Shown here piece after piece: positions 5,406 through 6,725 of a stretch of 6,725 nt of DNA. Positions within the stretch are counted from its first letter, which is position 1; the number at the start of each line of letters is the position of its first letter. The notes beneath the pieces were generated by a model. It ran no database searches. It worked only from the letters and a program-made list of their open reading frames with translations, and was not told the DNA's origin. Position numbers and translations under genes: made by a program. The stretch is from DAOTTX01 sp034437515. Its GTDB lineage: Bacteria > Chloroflexota > Anaerolineae > Aggregatilineales > Phototrophicaceae. Where the stretch lies: contig DAOTTX010000305.1 in NCBI GenBank assembly GCA_034437515.1, positions 1 to 6,725 of the forward strand, in the 5' to 3' direction.

Positions 5406-5432
5406 TAACCTTGAAAAGCTAACGACATTAAC
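5395..5432. promoter_or_regulatory. Tandem operators, two 15-bp imperfect palindromes
   Basis: GCTAATATCATTAAC (5395-5409) and GCTAACGACATTAAC (5418-5432) match at 12 of 15 positions, differing only in the three bases 6-8, and start 23 bp apart. Each is itself an imperfect dyad with outer half-sites G-TAA and TTA-C. The first covers the -10 box; the second lies just after the expected transcription start. This layout is typical of TetR-family operators that block RNA polymerase. The likely ligand is the TetR protein encoded second in this operon, giving autoregulation (inference). Confidence 0.6.
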
Positions 5433-5448
5433 TATGTGAGAAAATGAG

Positions 5449-5841
5449 ATGACCACTATGACCCAATCCACACCAGCGACACCGACCTTCTCCCTACCCA
5501 ATCTGCTGATCCGACTGGAAGGGCTAGCGGTTTTCATCGGCGTGATCGCCGTCTACGCTCACCTGAGCGGGAGTGCGCTGCTGTTTATCGCGCTGCTGTT
5601 TGTCCCCGATGTGAGCATGATCGGCTATCTGCGCGATACACGTCTCGGCGCGATCACCTACAACGTCGTGCATACCTATGCCGTGCCGCTGGTGCTGCTG
5701 GGGGCGGCTTTCGCCGTCGAATGGGACCTCGGCGTGCTGCTGGCGTTGATCTGGCTGGCGCATATCGGCATGGATCGCACGGTCGGGTACGGCCTCAAGT
5801 ACGTCACCGACTTCAAAGACACACATCTGAACCGCGTCTAA
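5449..5841 (+). CDS. DUF4260 family small integral membrane protein
   Basis: A 130-residue hydrophobic protein whose motifs fit DUF4260 closely: RLEGLAVF (22-29), PDVSMIGYL (53-61), YNVVHTYAVP (71-80), WLAHIGMDR (102-110), GYGLKY (113-118) and the terminal FKDTHL (122-127). I expect about four membrane spans, near residues 25-40, 42-58, 66-90 and 94-108. Family function is not established to my knowledge; conserved His and Asp residues in the membrane-proximal motifs (H75, H105, D109) could bind a metal or a small ligand, which is speculation. The N-terminal 15 residues are Thr/Pro-rich and probably cytoplasmic. An in-frame ATG at 5458 is an alternative start; I chose 5449, eight bases after GTGAG. 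The gene shares its stop with the start of the TetR gene (TAATG), so it is probably the target the repressor controls. Confidence 0.85.
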   Translation: MTTMTQSTPATPTFSLPNLLIRLEGLAVFIGVIAVYAHLSGSALLFIALLFVPDVSMIGYLRDTRLGAITYNVVHTYAVPLVLLGAAFAVEWDLGVLLALIWLAHIGMDRTVGYGLKYVTDFKDTHLNRV

Positions 5842-6404
5842 TGCCGTATCCATCACAGATCGACTATGACCGTCTGATCGACACCGCGCACGCGATGATC
5901 GAGGCCGACGGCCTGGACGCGCTTTCCATGAGCAAGGTCGCCGCCGCCTTTGACGTCAAGGCGGCCTCACTCTACAAGCATGTGAAGAACAAGGCCGCGC
6001 TGCTGCGGGCGGTCAATGCACGGACGTTGATGCGTCTGTTCGCCGCCATGCACGCCGCCTTAGACGACGCGCCGCAAGAACCGAAAGCGCGTCTGCTGAT
6101 GGTGGCGCTGGCCTATCGCACGTTTGCCCACAGTGCCCCGGTAACTTATCTGCTGGCGTTTAGCACCGCGGATCCTCGCGCACGCCCCGACTCCGACGAG
6201 CAAGAACAGGCCGCATTGCCCTTCCAGGCGTTGATGGCACAGGTCAGCGGAGAAGCGGATTCGCTCCCGGCGCTGCGTGGTTTGTTAGCGTTGATTCATG
6301 GCTTCGCCGCGTTGGAGATCAGCAATCAGTACCGGCGCGGCGGCGACCTCGACGCGGCCTTTCGTGCGTCGGTCGAGGCGTATTTGCAGGGGTGGTCATC
6401 ATGA
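5841..6404 (+). CDS. TetR/AcrR family regulator with WHG-type C-terminal domain
   Basis: A 187-residue repressor. The frame is open further left, but the ATG at 5841 forms TAATG with the DUF4260 stop and gives a normal TetR N-terminus, so I start it there. Seen: helix-turn-helix at about 10-57, with LSMSKVAAAFDVKAASLYKHV and KNKAALLRAV, the SLYKHV form typical of WHG-domain regulators; ligand-binding half with YRTFAHSAPVTYLLAF (92-107) and LIHGFAALE (151-159), matching the TetR_C_33/WHG motif. Translational coupling to the membrane protein, plus paired palindromic operators on the shared promoter, point to an autorepressor released by a small molecule that may be connected with the membrane protein; ligand unknown. 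No divergent target gene is present, so the operon itself is the obvious target. Confidence 0.9.
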   Translation: MPYPSQIDYDRLIDTAHAMIEADGLDALSMSKVAAAFDVKAASLYKHVKNKAALLRAVNARTLMRLFAAMHAALDDAPQEPKARLLMVALAYRTFAHSAPVTYLLAFSTADPRARPDSDEQEQAALPFQALMAQVSGEADSLPALRGLLALIHGFAALEISNQYRRGGDLDAAFRASVEAYLQGWSS

Positions 6405-6520
6405 TAAGAAGGCGCGGTATTTGTTGACTGAAGACTTGCGTGTCCTGTGGGGGAAGGAATTCACCGCGCCCTCGTACTTAACATAGACGCCGTTTGTGAG
6501 TGAATGGTTCCCGTTTGGCC
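6405..6520. other. Gene-free spacer after the operon
   Basis: No credible gene. The only structure is a perfect 8-bp pair GGCGCGGT (6411-6418) and ACCGCGCC (6463-6470), 44 bases apart. The long loop and lack of a T-run argue against a terminator, and such a pair is expected by chance at this scale. Confidence 0.4.
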
Positions 6521-6614
6521 CCTCACCCCCGCCTCGCCGCAGTCGAGCGGATTCAAGTTTTCCCGATTCTTCACCTCTACTCACCGCAGTTCGAGTCGTT
6601 CGGAAGGGGTGAGG
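6521..6614. repeat. MITE-like intergenic element (copy 2)
   Basis: Perfect 9-bp terminal inverted repeats CCTCACCCC (6521-6529) and GGGGTGAGG (6606-6614) with a non-coding 76-bp interior. The 17 bp CGTTCGGAAGGGGTGAG (6597-6613) are identical to 1993-2009, and the following bases are also similar (TTTAGGCTC there, GATAAGCTC here), so both copies point the same way. The interior differs from copy 1: the 10-bp palindromic stem is missing, and instead CCGCAGTCGAG and CCGCAGTTCGAG form a degenerate direct repeat. No transposase is visible; mobility would need one elsewhere. Confidence 0.6.
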
Positions 6615-6696
6615 ATAAGCTCGACTTTGCACATAAGCAAAAGCAATAAATTGGGTTAAAGTAGGCTCGATCTAATAACCACAAAAGGTCGAGGAC

Positions 6697-6725
6697 ATGC
6701 CTAACCCAATGCCTATCATCATAAA
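6697..6725 (+). CDS. Possible start of a new gene, cut by the window edge
   Basis: ATG at 6697 has AAGG eight bases upstream (6685-6688) and the frame stays open to the edge (MPNPMPIII…). A weak promoter-like pair, TTGGGT (6651-6656) and TAATAA (6673-6678) with a 16-bp spacer, precedes it. Nine codons are too few to name a family. Confidence 0.35.

Noticed and set aside
6399..6632. 77-codon reverse-strand frame ending near the right repeat
   Set aside because: It runs through the repeat and the end of the TetR gene, has low-complexity Arg/Gly/Glu content and no recognisable domain.
6650..6710. 9-bp inverted repeat ATTGGGTTA/TAACCCAAT around the possible start at 6697
   Set aside because: A 9-bp pair within about 60 bp is expected roughly once per window by chance, and the 43-base loop gives no clear structure.
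1..6725. CRISPR array, toxin-antitoxin pair, integrase/att sites
   Set aside because: No regularly spaced repeats with unique spacers, no transposase or integrase motifs, and no tRNA gene that could serve as an attachment site.

Overview
This window looks like chromosomal accessory DNA from a moderately GC-rich bacterium. A Chloroflexota (Anaerolineae-like) origin is my best guess. It rests on the gene mix (formylglycine-generating-enzyme-fold protein, DUF4260 protein paired with a TetR repressor) and on intergenic repeats that start CCTCACCCC and end GGGGTGAGG. This is inference, not a database result.

Left part (1-1684): the 3' end of an FGE-sulfatase/SUMF1-fold gene on the plus strand converges on an isocitrate/isopropylmalate-type dehydrogenase gene on the minus strand. 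Between them lie four short hairpins. The last codons of the FGE-fold gene look like the variable region of a diversity-generating retroelement (DGR): NNC codons fill the positions that vary in this fold, and leucine is CTC 4/4 there but TTG/CTG 7/7 in the rest of the visible gene. No reverse transcriptase or template repeat lies in the window.

Middle part (1685-5448): a 466-bp divergent intergenic region holds an inverted repeat in the dehydrogenase leader and a MITE-like element with nested palindromes. A TetR regulator follows; its 3' end overlaps, tail to tail, a two-gene minus-strand phage-tail island. The island has a tail-terminator-like protein followed, with an ATGA overlap, by a 634-residue minor-tail/tail-tip protein that carries an apparent carbohydrate-binding insertion. 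No capsid, tape-measure, portal, terminase, lysis or integrase gene is visible. The region upstream of the island has three TATCCCA repeats at 21-22 bp spacing and strong hairpins.

Right part (5449-6725): a small membrane protein (DUF4260) and a WHG-type TetR repressor form a two-gene operon joined by TAATG. A textbook promoter (TTGACA, 17 bp, TATCAT) precedes it. Two 15-bp imperfect palindromes, 23 bp apart, cover the -10 box and the start region, which suggests an autoregulated module. A second copy of the CCTCACCCC/GGGGTGAGG repeat follows, in the same orientation as the first, so the two copies bracket the tail island and both TetR genes. A possible new gene starts at the right edge.

Most notable observations: the DGR-type codon signature, the paired operators on the DUF4260/TetR promoter, and the intact but isolated tail-gene pair with a carbohydrate-binding insertion.
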